DNA of 64,000 nt, taken from positions 248,001 through 312,000 of the forward strand of contig JBASFK010000001.1 of assembly GCA_049652985.1 (NCBI GenBank), in the 5' to 3' direction. Below are positions 26,976 through 34,980 of the stretch, piece by piece (within the stretch, counting starts at the first letter, position 1; every line of letters starts with the position of its first letter). The DNA comes from UBA7657 sp049652985 (GTDB lineage: Bacteria > Pseudomonadota > Alphaproteobacteria > Micavibrionales > Micavibrionaceae). The notes under the pieces are model-generated. The model saw nothing but the letters and a program-made list of their open reading frames with translations, was not told where the DNA came from and searched no databases. The position numbers and the translations under genes were made by a program.

Positions 26976-29209
26976 AAGAAATTTTGGGGATCAATGTCGA
27001 CCTGCACGCGCACGGCGGTTGGGATTTTTATTTTGTCCAGCCACGCGCCGATCTGTTTCTGGATATTCACCTCTTTATCCGCGCGTACCAGCAAGCGGAA
27101 ACGGTATTTCCCGCGTAGCCGCGCAAATGGCGCGGGCGCAGGGCCGAGCGTCTGTATCCCCTCGCCCTGCGGCGCCGTACGGCCAAGCTCCTTCGCGATA
27201 TACAGGGCCTCCGCCTCGTCACGCCCCGAAACGATGATGCCGGCCAGGCGGCTGTAGGGCGGCATGTCGGCTGATTTACGCTCATGCGCCTCGATCTCGA
27301 GGAATTTATCCCGCGCCTCGTAGGCCAGCGCCCGCATGATGCCGTGCTCTGGCATGAAGGTCTGGAGATAAACAGTGCCCTTCTTTTGTTCGCGGCCGGC
27401 GCGGCCAGCGACTTGGTGCAGTAATTGATAGGTGCGCTCGGCGGCACGAAGCTCGCCGCCATTCAGGCCGAGATCGGCGTCGATCACACCGACAAGAGTC
27501 AGGTTCGGGAAATGATGGCCCTTGGCGATAATCTGCGTGCCGACGATGATATCGACTTTCCTGTCACGTATGTCCTGCAGCATCTCGCGGAGTTTTTCAT
27601 TGCTCTCGGCGGTATCGCTGGCCAGCAGCATGGTGCGCGCATCGGGGAAATATTCCTTCACCTCCTCGATAATGCGCTCGACGCCGGGACCGCACGCGGA
27701 AAAGGAATTTTCATCGTTGCATTCCGGGCAGGTTTTCGGCGGCTTCATATTGTAGCCGCAATGATGGCATTGCAGCAGGCTGCCCTTTTTATGCTCGACC
27801 AGCCACGCCGTGCAGCGCGGACAGTTCAGGCGGTGCCCGCACGTGCGACAGAGCGTGAGCGGCGCGTAGCCCCGGCGATTTAAAAACAGCAGGACCTGCT
27901 CGCCGTTGCGCACGGTTTCGGTGATAGCGTTTTTCAATGTCGGCGAAATGAAATGCTGACGCTCGGGTTTGTCCTCGCGCATATCAATTAAATGTATATC
28001 GGGCAGACGCGCGCCGCCGAAACGGTCCGGCAAATGCAGATGATCGTACCGCCCGCTCCACGCGTTATGCACGGTCTCCAGCGACGGCGTGGCGGAAACG
28101 AGAACCACGGGAATCTTTCCGATATGCGCGCGCACCACCGCCATGTCGCGGGCGTTGTAGATGATGCCCTCCTCCTGCTTGAAGGCGGGATCGTGCTCCT
28201 CGTCGATGATGATAAGGCCGAGATCGTTGTATGGCAGGAAGAGTGCCGAGCGCGCACCGACAATCACGCGTGTATGGCCTTCCGCGACGCCGCGCCAGGT
28301 GCTTTTGCGCTGGCCGGGCGGCAGGCCCGAATGCCACAAAGCGGGCGCGCAGCCGAAACGCGATTTGAAACGGTCCAGAAACGCGTTCGACAGCGCAATC
28401 TCGGGGAGCAGGATCAGAACTTGTTTGTCCTGCCGCAGCGCCTCGGCCACGGCCTCGAAATAAACCTCGGTCTTGCCTGCACCGGTGACGCCGTCCAGCA
28501 ACGCGGCAGTGTAGCCGCCCTTCTGCACCATGCCCTTTAAATGTTCGGCGATTGTCTGCTGATCGTCAGACAGGCTCGGCCCCTTGCGGTCCGGGTCGGG
28601 CGCGCGGCACGGCGCGGCAGAAAAAATCTCCACCGCTTCCAGCAATCCTTTTTTTGCCATGGTTTTAACAACGGACGACGAGCACCCGGCCATGTCCGCG
28701 ATTTCAGCAGCGCGGCGTGGATGGCCGTCTTTCAGCGCATCGAAAATTTTCTGATGCGTGGGCGAAAGTTTCGCCGGCCCATCATTTTTTATAGCGCGCG
28801 AAGCGATTTTGTACGCCGTCACCGCTTTCGCTTTTTCCAGCGCGCCGGGAACGCTGAGCGACATTTTCAGCACCGCGCCCTTCGCGCTCATGGTGTAGGC
28901 GGCAACCCAGTCGATGAATTTGCGCTGCGCCTCGGGCATCGGCGGCAGACCGTACGAGGAAATCACGGCCTTAAGCTTTTCCGCAGCAACCACCCCTTCC
29001 GCCTCGCCCCACACCACGCCCGGGATCTCGCGCTTGCCGAGCGGTACGCAGACATAATCACCATCCACGGCCTCCAGTCCCGCCGGGAGCAGATAGTCAT
29101 AGGCCTTGTCGACCGGATACGGCACCAGCACGCGCCGCGCCGCCCCTGCCTCCACAGAAGAGGACGGCAGGCCAAGGTCCAGCATCGCCGGTCCGGTTTC
29201 GTTTGACAT
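26972..29209 (-). CDS. priA: primosomal protein N' (replication restart helicase)
   Basis: 745 residues. PriA recognises stalled forks and D-loops and reloads DnaB. N-terminal 3'-end binding domain (VLVPYPVDKAYDYLLP), Walker A GVTGAGKTEVYFEA (about 240), DEEHD box, and two zinc-binding knuckles with CRTCG, CPRC, CHHCG and CPEC plus the C-terminal helicase lobe are all intact. It converges with the hydroxylase gene with a 4-bp CTAG overlap. priA lying between atpH and xerC is the usual alphaproteobacterial neighbourhood. Confidence 0.96.
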   Translation of the reverse strand: MSNETGPAMLDLGLPSSSVEAGAARRVLVPYPVDKAYDYLLPAGLEAVDGDYVCVPLGKREIPGVVWGEAEGVVAAEKLKAVISSYGLPPMPEAQRKFIDWVAAYTMSAKGAVLKMSLSVPGALEKAKAVTAYKIASRAIKNDGPAKLSPTHQKIFDALKDGHPRRAAEIADMAGCSSSVVKTMAKKGLLEAVEIFSAAPCRAPDPDRKGPSLSDDQQTIAEHLKGMVQKGGYTAALLDGVTGAGKTEVYFEAVAEALRQDKQVLILLPEIALSNAFLDRFKSRFGCAPALWHSGLPPGQRKSTWRGVAEGHTRVIVGARSALFLPYNDLGLIIIDEEHDPAFKQEEGIIYNARDMAVVRAHIGKIPVVLVSATPSLETVHNAWSGRYDHLHLPDRFGGARLPDIHLIDMREDKPERQHFISPTLKNAITETVRNGEQVLLFLNRRGYAPLTLCRTCGHRLNCPRCTAWLVEHKKGSLLQCHHCGYNMKPPKTCPECNDENSFSACGPGVERIIEEVKEYFPDARTMLLASDTAESNEKLREMLQDIRDRKVDIIVGTQIIAKGHHFPNLTLVGVIDADLGLNGGELRAAERTYQLLHQVAGRAGREQKKGTVYLQTFMPEHGIMRALAYEARDKFLEIEAHERKSADMPPYSRLAGIIVSGRDEAEALYIAKELGRTAPQGEGIQTLGPAPAPFARLRGKYRFRLLVRADKEVNIQKQIGAWLDKIKIPTAVRVQVDIDPQNFF

Positions 29210-29314
29210 ATTAAATATGCATCCCTATAGTGCTCATCTTAATTATAAAAAACAAAGGGCGGCTCCGTCGAAATATTCGCGACTTTATCCCGAATTTTCT
29301 CCGTAAAGAAGAAT

Positions 29315-29956
29315 ATGTATTGGTACAGCTATTGGAAATGCAGGGTTACGGACATGTTTGACAAAAGCGCCGGGCAAAAGAAGCCGCCTCTTTTCGCCGA
29401 ACTGGACGTCATCGCCGAAAATATTATCGAGGTCGAGGGTCTGAAGCGCAAAGATCCTCACGTGATCGCCTATGCCTGGCACAGACTGGCCGAGATTGTC
29501 AGATACGCGCTCGAGAAGGCCGAAGAAACCAACAGCAAGGACACAAGAAGTTTTCTGGAACTTCATAATGCCATTTTAACTATAGCCGAAAGATTAACGA
29601 ACTATCCGGAGAACCGCTCCCTGTCGAATATGCCTGAGCAAAGCACGAAATTTATGAGAGAACGCAGCTCCAAAATTATTGCAAAAGTATATGATTTTCT
29701 GGACACGCTTTTACTCGATCAAAGCGAAATTCCCGCCAATACAGTCATTCTTTCAAAAAAGCCGCTTGCGAAATTCTATGGGGATATGAGCCCCGTCGCT
29801 TCGTACATGTCTATGCTGGACGGAAAAAATCCGGAGCCGCGCAATTGTGAATTCTACTCGCAGTATGAATTCTACCCGCAGTATGGATACTATCCACAGT
29901 CAGAGGAGCAGCAGGAAACTGCTCAGGCCTTGAACTTGCAAGCCAATATCCTGTAA
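29315..29956 (+). CDS. hypothetical protein with Tyr/Gln-rich tail
   Basis: Up to 213 residues from the ATG at 29315; a Met at 29354 (MFDKSAGQ) is an equally plausible start. The body is helical and hydrophilic with no membrane segments (LAELDVIAENIIEVEG, HRLAEIVRYALEKAEE). The C-terminus has three imperfect repeats of a (E/G)FYPQYxYYPQ type, likely disordered or surface exposed. No family recognised. It lies between priA (divergent) and the transaldolase (42 bp downstream). Confidence 0.6.
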   Translation: MYWYSYWKCRVTDMFDKSAGQKKPPLFAELDVIAENIIEVEGLKRKDPHVIAYAWHRLAEIVRYALEKAEETNSKDTRSFLELHNAILTIAERLTNYPENRSLSNMPEQSTKFMRERSSKIIAKVYDFLDTLLLDQSEIPANTVILSKKPLAKFYGDMSPVASYMSMLDGKNPEPRNCEFYSQYEFYPQYGYYPQSEEQQETAQALNLQANIL

Positions 29957-29997
29957 GACTCTCAAGGAACCAACCGAACCGCGAGAGGCCCCCGCTT

Positions 29998-30654
29998 ATG
30001 AAGTTTTTCGTCGACACCGCCGACATCAAGGAGATCAGGGATCTCGCCTCGACAGGCCTGCTGGACGGTGTCACCACCAACCCCTCGCTCATCGCCAAAT
30101 CTGGCAAGCAGTTCATTCCCCTCATTGAAGAAATCTGCGGCGTGGTTAAAGGCCCCGTCAGCGCCGAAGTCGCCGCCACCGATTACGCCACCATGATCAA
30201 GGAAGGCAAAAAACTCGCCGCCATCGCCGACAACGTCGCGGTGAAGGTTCCGCTCACGCCAGACGGCCTCAAGGTCTGCAAGGAACTCACCGACGCCGGA
30301 ACGATGGTGAACGTGACGCTGTGCTTCTCCCCGGCGCAGGCTATCCTCGCGGCAAAAGCTGGCGCAACATTCGTTTCACCCTTCGTCGGGCGTCTCGACG
30401 ACATCGGCGAGGACGGCCTCACCCTTATCCAGGACATCGTGACGATCTACAGCAACTACGATGATTTCGATACGCAGGTCCTCGTGGCCTCGGTCCGTAA
30501 TCCCACGCACATCATCGAATCGGCCAAAATGGGCGCTCATGTCGCCACCTGCCCGCCCGAGACCATCCGCATGCTGTACAAGCACCCCCTGACCGATAAG
30601 GGCCTGGCGGCATTCGTCGAGGACTGGAAAAAGACAGGCCAATCCATTCTTTAA
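29998..30654 (+). CDS. tal: transaldolase (short, fructose-6-phosphate-aldolase-like type)
   Basis: 218 residues, typical for the short TalC/Fsa-type transaldolases that move dihydroxyacetone units in the pentose phosphate pathway. MKFFVDTADIKEI and GVTTNPSLIAKSG begin the TIM barrel, Lys83 in VAVKVPLT is the Schiff-base residue, and ASVRNPTHIIESAKMGAHVATCP is the conserved C-terminal stretch. Whether it acts as transaldolase or fructose-6-phosphate aldolase cannot be decided by eye. It sits between priA and DUF484-xerC, as in many alphaproteobacteria. Confidence 0.93.
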   Translation: MKFFVDTADIKEIRDLASTGLLDGVTTNPSLIAKSGKQFIPLIEEICGVVKGPVSAEVAATDYATMIKEGKKLAAIADNVAVKVPLTPDGLKVCKELTDAGTMVNVTLCFSPAQAILAAKAGATFVSPFVGRLDDIGEDGLTLIQDIVTIYSNYDDFDTQVLVASVRNPTHIIESAKMGAHVATCPPETIRMLYKHPLTDKGLAAFVEDWKKTGQSIL

Positions 30655-30677
30655 CAATTCCGCCCCTTCCGGTTTTG

Positions 30678-30706
30678 TTGACATAAAGAGATTCTGGCTG
30701 TAAAGA
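30678..30706 (+). promoter_or_regulatory. sigma70 promoter of the 30741 orphan pair
   Basis: TTGACA (30678-30683), 17 bp, TAAAGA (30701-30706), followed by a GGGAGGGAG ribosome-binding site before the ATG at 30741. Confidence 0.6.
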
Positions 30707-30740
30707 GAACAAAAAAACGGTTCCATGGGAGGGAGCAATA

Positions 30741-31475
30741 ATGACACTGCAAACAATTGAATATAGCAGCCGTATACTCAGTGATGGCTCAGAGAAGCTC
30801 ATCGGACGGGGAACCACGCCTGAAACACAGGATATTAGTTTCATGGCCCGTGCCTTCGGCGCTAAACGTCAACCTTGGGAAAACAAGCCAAAACCGGGGC
30901 TAGATGGCAGCCGGGTCAATGATATCATCTTGTTTCGCAAGAACGCCTACACTAACCACTTTAACCTTCTTCAAGGCGGCTGGGATAATGCCCCCACAAC
31001 CGAAGCGGTAATATCTTTGGTCGATGCCATCACGGCCGCCTGTCCTGAGGGATTAGCAGTAGCCGATACGGTATCCAGCTTCCGTGGAAAAGACGGAAGA
31101 TTCGAAAACGGAGATATTTATAAAAATGGGAAAAAGTACGGGTCTTACGAGACCCGCACTTACGATAAGGGACTTGCAGCCGCACGCATCATCCCCGGGC
31201 CGCCACCACAACCCCCATTTACGCCTGTTCGCAAAATGACAAAAGCCGATGAACTGGCGTCGGCTCTTGAGGGCACATGGATCTTTGATCTTAAGGTCAA
31301 GGGCATAAATGGAAGTACCATTCTTGAAATAGTAAAAGGAAAATGGGTCACAGGAAATCCGGAAGCGGACGAACTGAAAGAGATTGTAAAAATGTTTTCG
31401 GACAGGTTCCCTGCTCTAAAACAAAATCGGCAGCCCGTTTTTGCTCCAGTATTCCTTACGTCGGAAATTACATGA
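30741..31475 (+). CDS. hypothetical protein
   Basis: 244 residues, cytosolic by sequence (no signal peptide or membrane helix). The N-terminal two-thirds looks like a compact alpha/beta domain; a Pro-rich hinge (PGPPPQPPF, about 152-160) separates a C-terminal domain of about 80 residues. No family recognised. It has a strong promoter and ribosome-binding site, and its stop overlaps the next start as ATGA, so the two orphans are translationally coupled. Lower GC than priA or xerC hints at later arrival in the block. Confidence 0.65.
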   Translation: MTLQTIEYSSRILSDGSEKLIGRGTTPETQDISFMARAFGAKRQPWENKPKPGLDGSRVNDIILFRKNAYTNHFNLLQGGWDNAPTTEAVISLVDAITAACPEGLAVADTVSSFRGKDGRFENGDIYKNGKKYGSYETRTYDKGLAAARIIPGPPPQPPFTPVRKMTKADELASALEGTWIFDLKVKGINGSTILEIVKGKWVTGNPEADELKEIVKMFSDRFPALKQNRQPVFAPVFLTSEIT

Positions 31476-31864
31476 CGCAGGAACCGGCGCCAAGCTCCCC
31501 ATCGCAGCAATTCACGATAGTGAGTGTTCAAAAAAAACCCATAAGCGCGAGTTCAAATACCTTTACCGGCACCGTGACGGATGGCAAAACAACCCATGCC
31601 TTTAAGATCATGGCCAGTGAACGCTTCAACGGTTTCATGGCAAAAACATGGCCCGGAAATCCTGCTGATCTTGAGGATTCAGGAGCGGTGCTGTTGGTGG
31701 TTTACGAAGGTAAAACGGAAGATCACCCCATGCTTCACTCGGAAGGCGGCAAATGGATAAACGGATTTAATCCTACCGCGGGCGAGCAGGCCGCAACCAA
31801 AACAGCTATCCTGACCGCTCTCGCAACCCAGCTAAAAAACACTCAACCCGCCCCCGTTTTGTGA
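31472..31864 (+). CDS. hypothetical protein, coupled to the preceding orphan
   Basis: 130 residues from the ATG at 31472. The longer open frame to 31343 overlaps the preceding gene and is not used. A Pro/Ser-rich N-terminus precedes a small beta-rich domain (FTIVSVQKKPISASSNTFTGTV, GAVLLVVYEGK). No family recognised. The ATGA overlap implies that it acts with the 30741 gene, perhaps in one complex (inference). Confidence 0.65.
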   Translation: MTQEPAPSSPSQQFTIVSVQKKPISASSNTFTGTVTDGKTTHAFKIMASERFNGFMAKTWPGNPADLEDSGAVLLVVYEGKTEDHPMLHSEGGKWINGFNPTAGEQAATKTAILTALATQLKNTQPAPVL

Positions 31865-31876
31865 TAAACTTCCGGG

Positions 31877-32590
31877 ATGAGTGAATCGAACTTATCCCCC
31901 GCCCCGGAAAAGACCGCCATGAACGCGGACGACATCATCGATTATCTCCGCAAGAACCCGAAATTCCTCCAGCAGAACCCGGAGGCTATGGATTTTCTCG
32001 TGCCGCCGAAAACCGAGGGCGGCAAGGGCGTCGCCGACTTCCAGAACTACATGATCCAGCGGCTGAAGGCCGACAAGGAACAGGTGATAACGACCACGCG
32101 CGAGATCGTCGAGACCAGCCGCGCCAACATGAACAACCAGCAGCGCGTCCACAAGGCCGTGCTGCGCCTTCTTGAATCCAACAATTTCGAGGATTTCATC
32201 CAGAGCATCACGATGGACCTTGCCACCATCCTCGACGTCGATATCGCGGTGTTCGTGGTTGAATCCAACGGCAAGGAGATTCCGCATATTCACACATCGG
32301 GCATCCGCGTCATCCCGCCCGGCACGGTCGATAAATGGATGCAGGGCAAAAACGTGCTGCTGCAGGAAAATATTTCGGGCATTGAGCCGATTTACGGCGG
32401 CGGCGCGGCGCTGGTGAAATCGCAGATACTCCTCCGCGTCGATATTTCCATGAACACACCGCCCGCCATTCTCGCCTTCGGCAGCCGCGATGCGGACATG
32501 TTCCAGGAGGGCCAGGCGACCGACCAGGTTTTATTCCTCGCCCGCGTGATCGAACGGTGCTTCCGCGCATGGCTGAATCTTCCCATATAA
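31877..32590 (+). CDS. DUF484 family protein (GAF-like)
   Basis: 237 residues. The N-terminus DDIIDYLRKNPKFLQQNPE is the DUF484 hallmark, followed by a coiled-coil helix (about 50-85) and a GAF-like domain. The molecular role is unknown, but the gene is regularly found directly before xerC/xerD, which suggests a link to chromosome dimer resolution. Its end overlaps the start of xerC by 22 bp. Confidence 0.88.
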   Translation: MSESNLSPAPEKTAMNADDIIDYLRKNPKFLQQNPEAMDFLVPPKTEGGKGVADFQNYMIQRLKADKEQVITTTREIVETSRANMNNQQRVHKAVLRLLESNNFEDFIQSITMDLATILDVDIAVFVVESNGKEIPHIHTSGIRVIPPGTVDKWMQGKNVLLQENISGIEPIYGGGAALVKSQILLRVDISMNTPPAILAFGSRDADMFQEGQATDQVLFLARVIERCFRAWLNLPI

Positions 32591-33522
32591 AAGACGATAT
32601 TCTCGTCCTCTGCGCGCCCGATCTCGGTAAGCAGTTGCAGGACTGGCAAACCTATCTCAGCGTCGAGAAGAATGTCTCGCGCCATACCTTGCGCGCCTAT
32701 GCGGGCGATGTAATTCACTTCGTTAAATTCCTGAACGGCCATATCGGTCGCCCGGTTTCAATCCATGACGTGTCGGACGCCGGCATCCGCGATTTCCGCG
32801 CATGGCTCTCGCGCAAGGCCATGGACGGCACCGCCAACGCCTCGCGCGCGCGCTCACTCTCGGGCGTCAAGAATTTCCTGAGCTGGATGGACAAACACGG
32901 CGTCATGCACAACGCCGCCATCGAATCCATCCGCACGCCGAAACTGCCGCATAAAATTCCCCGGCCTTTGCATGAAATCCAGGCGAGAACGCTGCTCGAC
33001 GCCGCGACGACGATAGGCGACGGCGAATGGATGGGCCTGCGCGACCGTGCGCTGTTCACCCTGCTCTATGGCTGCGGCCTGCGGATCGACGAAGCGCTCT
33101 CGCTGAATCTCGGCGACATGCCCAGCGACGGCTATATCCGCGTGACGGGTAAAGGGCGCAAGGAACGCCAGGTCCCGGTGATCGACATCGTCGAGATCAA
33201 CCTGAAAATTTATCTGGATGCCTGCCCGTTCCCGGCGGAGAATGCCCGCGCGATTTTTCTCGGTGCGAAGGGCGAGAGATTGAATCAGGGCGTCGCACAG
33301 AAAGCGATGCGGAGTTTGCGAACCGCGCTGAGCCTGCCGGAAAACGCCACGCCGCACGCGCTGCGCCACAGTTTCGCCACGCATTTGCTGCAGAACGGCG
33401 CGAATTTGCGGGAAATCCAGGAATTGCTGGGCCATGCGAGCCTGAGCACGACGCAGCGCTACACCGAGATCAACGCCGAGGAACTGATAAAAATCTACCG
33501 GGCGTCACACCCGCGCGCTTAA
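32569..33522 (+). CDS. xerC: tyrosine recombinase XerC/XerD
   Basis: 317 residues. It resolves chromosome dimers at dif with its partner Xer protein. N-terminal SAM-like core-binding domain (LSVEKNVSRHTLRAYAGDV), then the catalytic residues: Arg in LYGCGLRIDEAL, the HALRHSFATHLL box with His and Arg, His in LLGHASLSTTQRYTEI and the nucleophile Tyr in the same motif. The ATG at 32569 is preferred to a GTG at 32557. XerC rather than XerD is suggested by the DUF484 neighbour. Its stop shares TTAA with the lpd stop. Confidence 0.92.
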   Translation: MAESSHIKDDILVLCAPDLGKQLQDWQTYLSVEKNVSRHTLRAYAGDVIHFVKFLNGHIGRPVSIHDVSDAGIRDFRAWLSRKAMDGTANASRARSLSGVKNFLSWMDKHGVMHNAAIESIRTPKLPHKIPRPLHEIQARTLLDAATTIGDGEWMGLRDRALFTLLYGCGLRIDEALSLNLGDMPSDGYIRVTGKGRKERQVPVIDIVEINLKIYLDACPFPAENARAIFLGAKGERLNQGVAQKAMRSLRTALSLPENATPHALRHSFATHLLQNGANLREIQELLGHASLSTTQRYTEINAEELIKIYRASHPRA

Positions 33523-34910
33523 ATGTGAATCGGGCGCTTGTGAACGGCGAGCGCCGCCTCTTTGACGGCTTCTTCCAGCGTCGGATGCGCGTGGCAGGTA
33601 CGGGCGATATCTTCCGCCGTTAAATCCGCCTCCATCGCCAGCACGATTTCCGCGATCAATGTTCCCGCTTCCGGCCCGATGATATGCCCGCCGAGAATAC
33701 GGTCGGTTTTCGCATCGGCCAAGATTTTCACGAAACCGTCAATCGCACCCATCGCGCGCGCGCGGCCATTGGCCATGAACGGGAATTTCCCGGCGTTATA
33801 GGCGATGCCCTCTTTCTTGAGCTGCTCTTCGGTCTTGCCGACGCTGGCGACCTCGGGGAATGTGTAAACCACGCCGGGAATTTTATCATAGTCAATGTGG
33901 CCGCTCTGCCCTGCCAGCATTTCGGCGAGGATAACGCCTTCGTCCTCGGCCTTGTGCGCGAGCATCGGGCCCTTGATGACGTCGCCGATGGCGTAAATGC
34001 CCTCGACGGAAGATTCAAAGAATTCATCGACCTCGACACGCTTGCGCTCATCCATCTTCACGCCAACTTTTTCAAGGCCAAGTCCCTCGGTATAAGGCTT
34101 ACGGCCAATCGCCATCAATACGATCTCGGCAGAAAGTTTTTCCGTCTTGCCGCCCGCGGCGGGCTCAACCATCAACTCGACATTCCTTGTGAAAGCCTTC
34201 GCAGCCGTGACCTTGGATGACAGCTTGAAATCGATGCCCTGCTTTTTGAAAATCTTGAGTGACTCCTTGCGAATTTCCTCGTCCATGCCGGGCAGGATAT
34301 TATCGAGGAACTCAATGACCGTAACTTTCGCCCCTAAACGGCGCCACACGGTGCCCATTTCGAGGCCGATCACGCCGCCACCGATGACGATCATCGTCTC
34401 CGGCACTTTTTCCAGCACCAGCGCGCTGGTGGAGGAAACAATGCGCTTCTCGTCAATCTCGATACCGGGCAGCGAGATGACGTCCGAACCCGTCGCGATC
34501 ACGATATTGTCGCAGTCATAAACCGCCCCGCCAACTTTTACTTTTCCAGCCGAAACGATTTCGCCCGCGCCCCTGAGGTGCGTGATCTTGTTTTTCTTGA
34601 ACAGGAATTCGATACCCTTGGTGTTTGAATTCACCACCTCGTCCTTGAAACCCATCATTTTTTTAAGATTGACCGAAGCCCGGCCGACCTCAATGCCCAT
34701 ATCGGCGAAATGATGTCCGGCGGATTCGAATTTTTCAGATGCGCTGAGCAGCGCCTTCGACGGGATGCAGCCGATATTCAGGCACGTGCCACCGAGCGTT
34801 TCGCGCTTTTCGGCGACGGCCACCTTCATCCCGAGCTGGGCGCAGCGGATTGCGCACACATACCCCCCGGGCCCGGCGCCGATCACGATGACATCGAATT
34901 TTTCTGACAT
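33519..34910 (-). CDS. lpd: dihydrolipoamide dehydrogenase (E3)
   Basis: 463 residues, FAD flavoenzyme that reoxidises lipoamide of the 2-oxoglutarate (and other) dehydrogenase complexes with NAD+. GAGPGGY binds FAD, the redox pair is Cys43 and Cys48 in GGTCLNIGCIPSK, GGGVIGLE binds NAD+, and HAHPTLEEAV near the end carries the catalytic His-Glu pair. Start at 34910 is fixed by GAGGGATATT just upstream. It is the last member of the dispersed sucC-D-A-B-lpd order and converges with xerC inside TTAA. Confidence 0.96.
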   Translation of the reverse strand: MSEKFDVIVIGAGPGGYVCAIRCAQLGMKVAVAEKRETLGGTCLNIGCIPSKALLSASEKFESAGHHFADMGIEVGRASVNLKKMMGFKDEVVNSNTKGIEFLFKKNKITHLRGAGEIVSAGKVKVGGAVYDCDNIVIATGSDVISLPGIEIDEKRIVSSTSALVLEKVPETMIVIGGGVIGLEMGTVWRRLGAKVTVIEFLDNILPGMDEEIRKESLKIFKKQGIDFKLSSKVTAAKAFTRNVELMVEPAAGGKTEKLSAEIVLMAIGRKPYTEGLGLEKVGVKMDERKRVEVDEFFESSVEGIYAIGDVIKGPMLAHKAEDEGVILAEMLAGQSGHIDYDKIPGVVYTFPEVASVGKTEEQLKKEGIAYNAGKFPFMANGRARAMGAIDGFVKILADAKTDRILGGHIIGPEAGTLIAEIVLAMEADLTAEDIARTCHAHPTLEEAVKEAALAVHKRPIHI

Positions 34911-34980
34911 AATATCCCTCAAAAGATTTTCAGAGACATTAATATAGATAGGGGGGCAAGGCTAGAGGTCGAATACAGCG

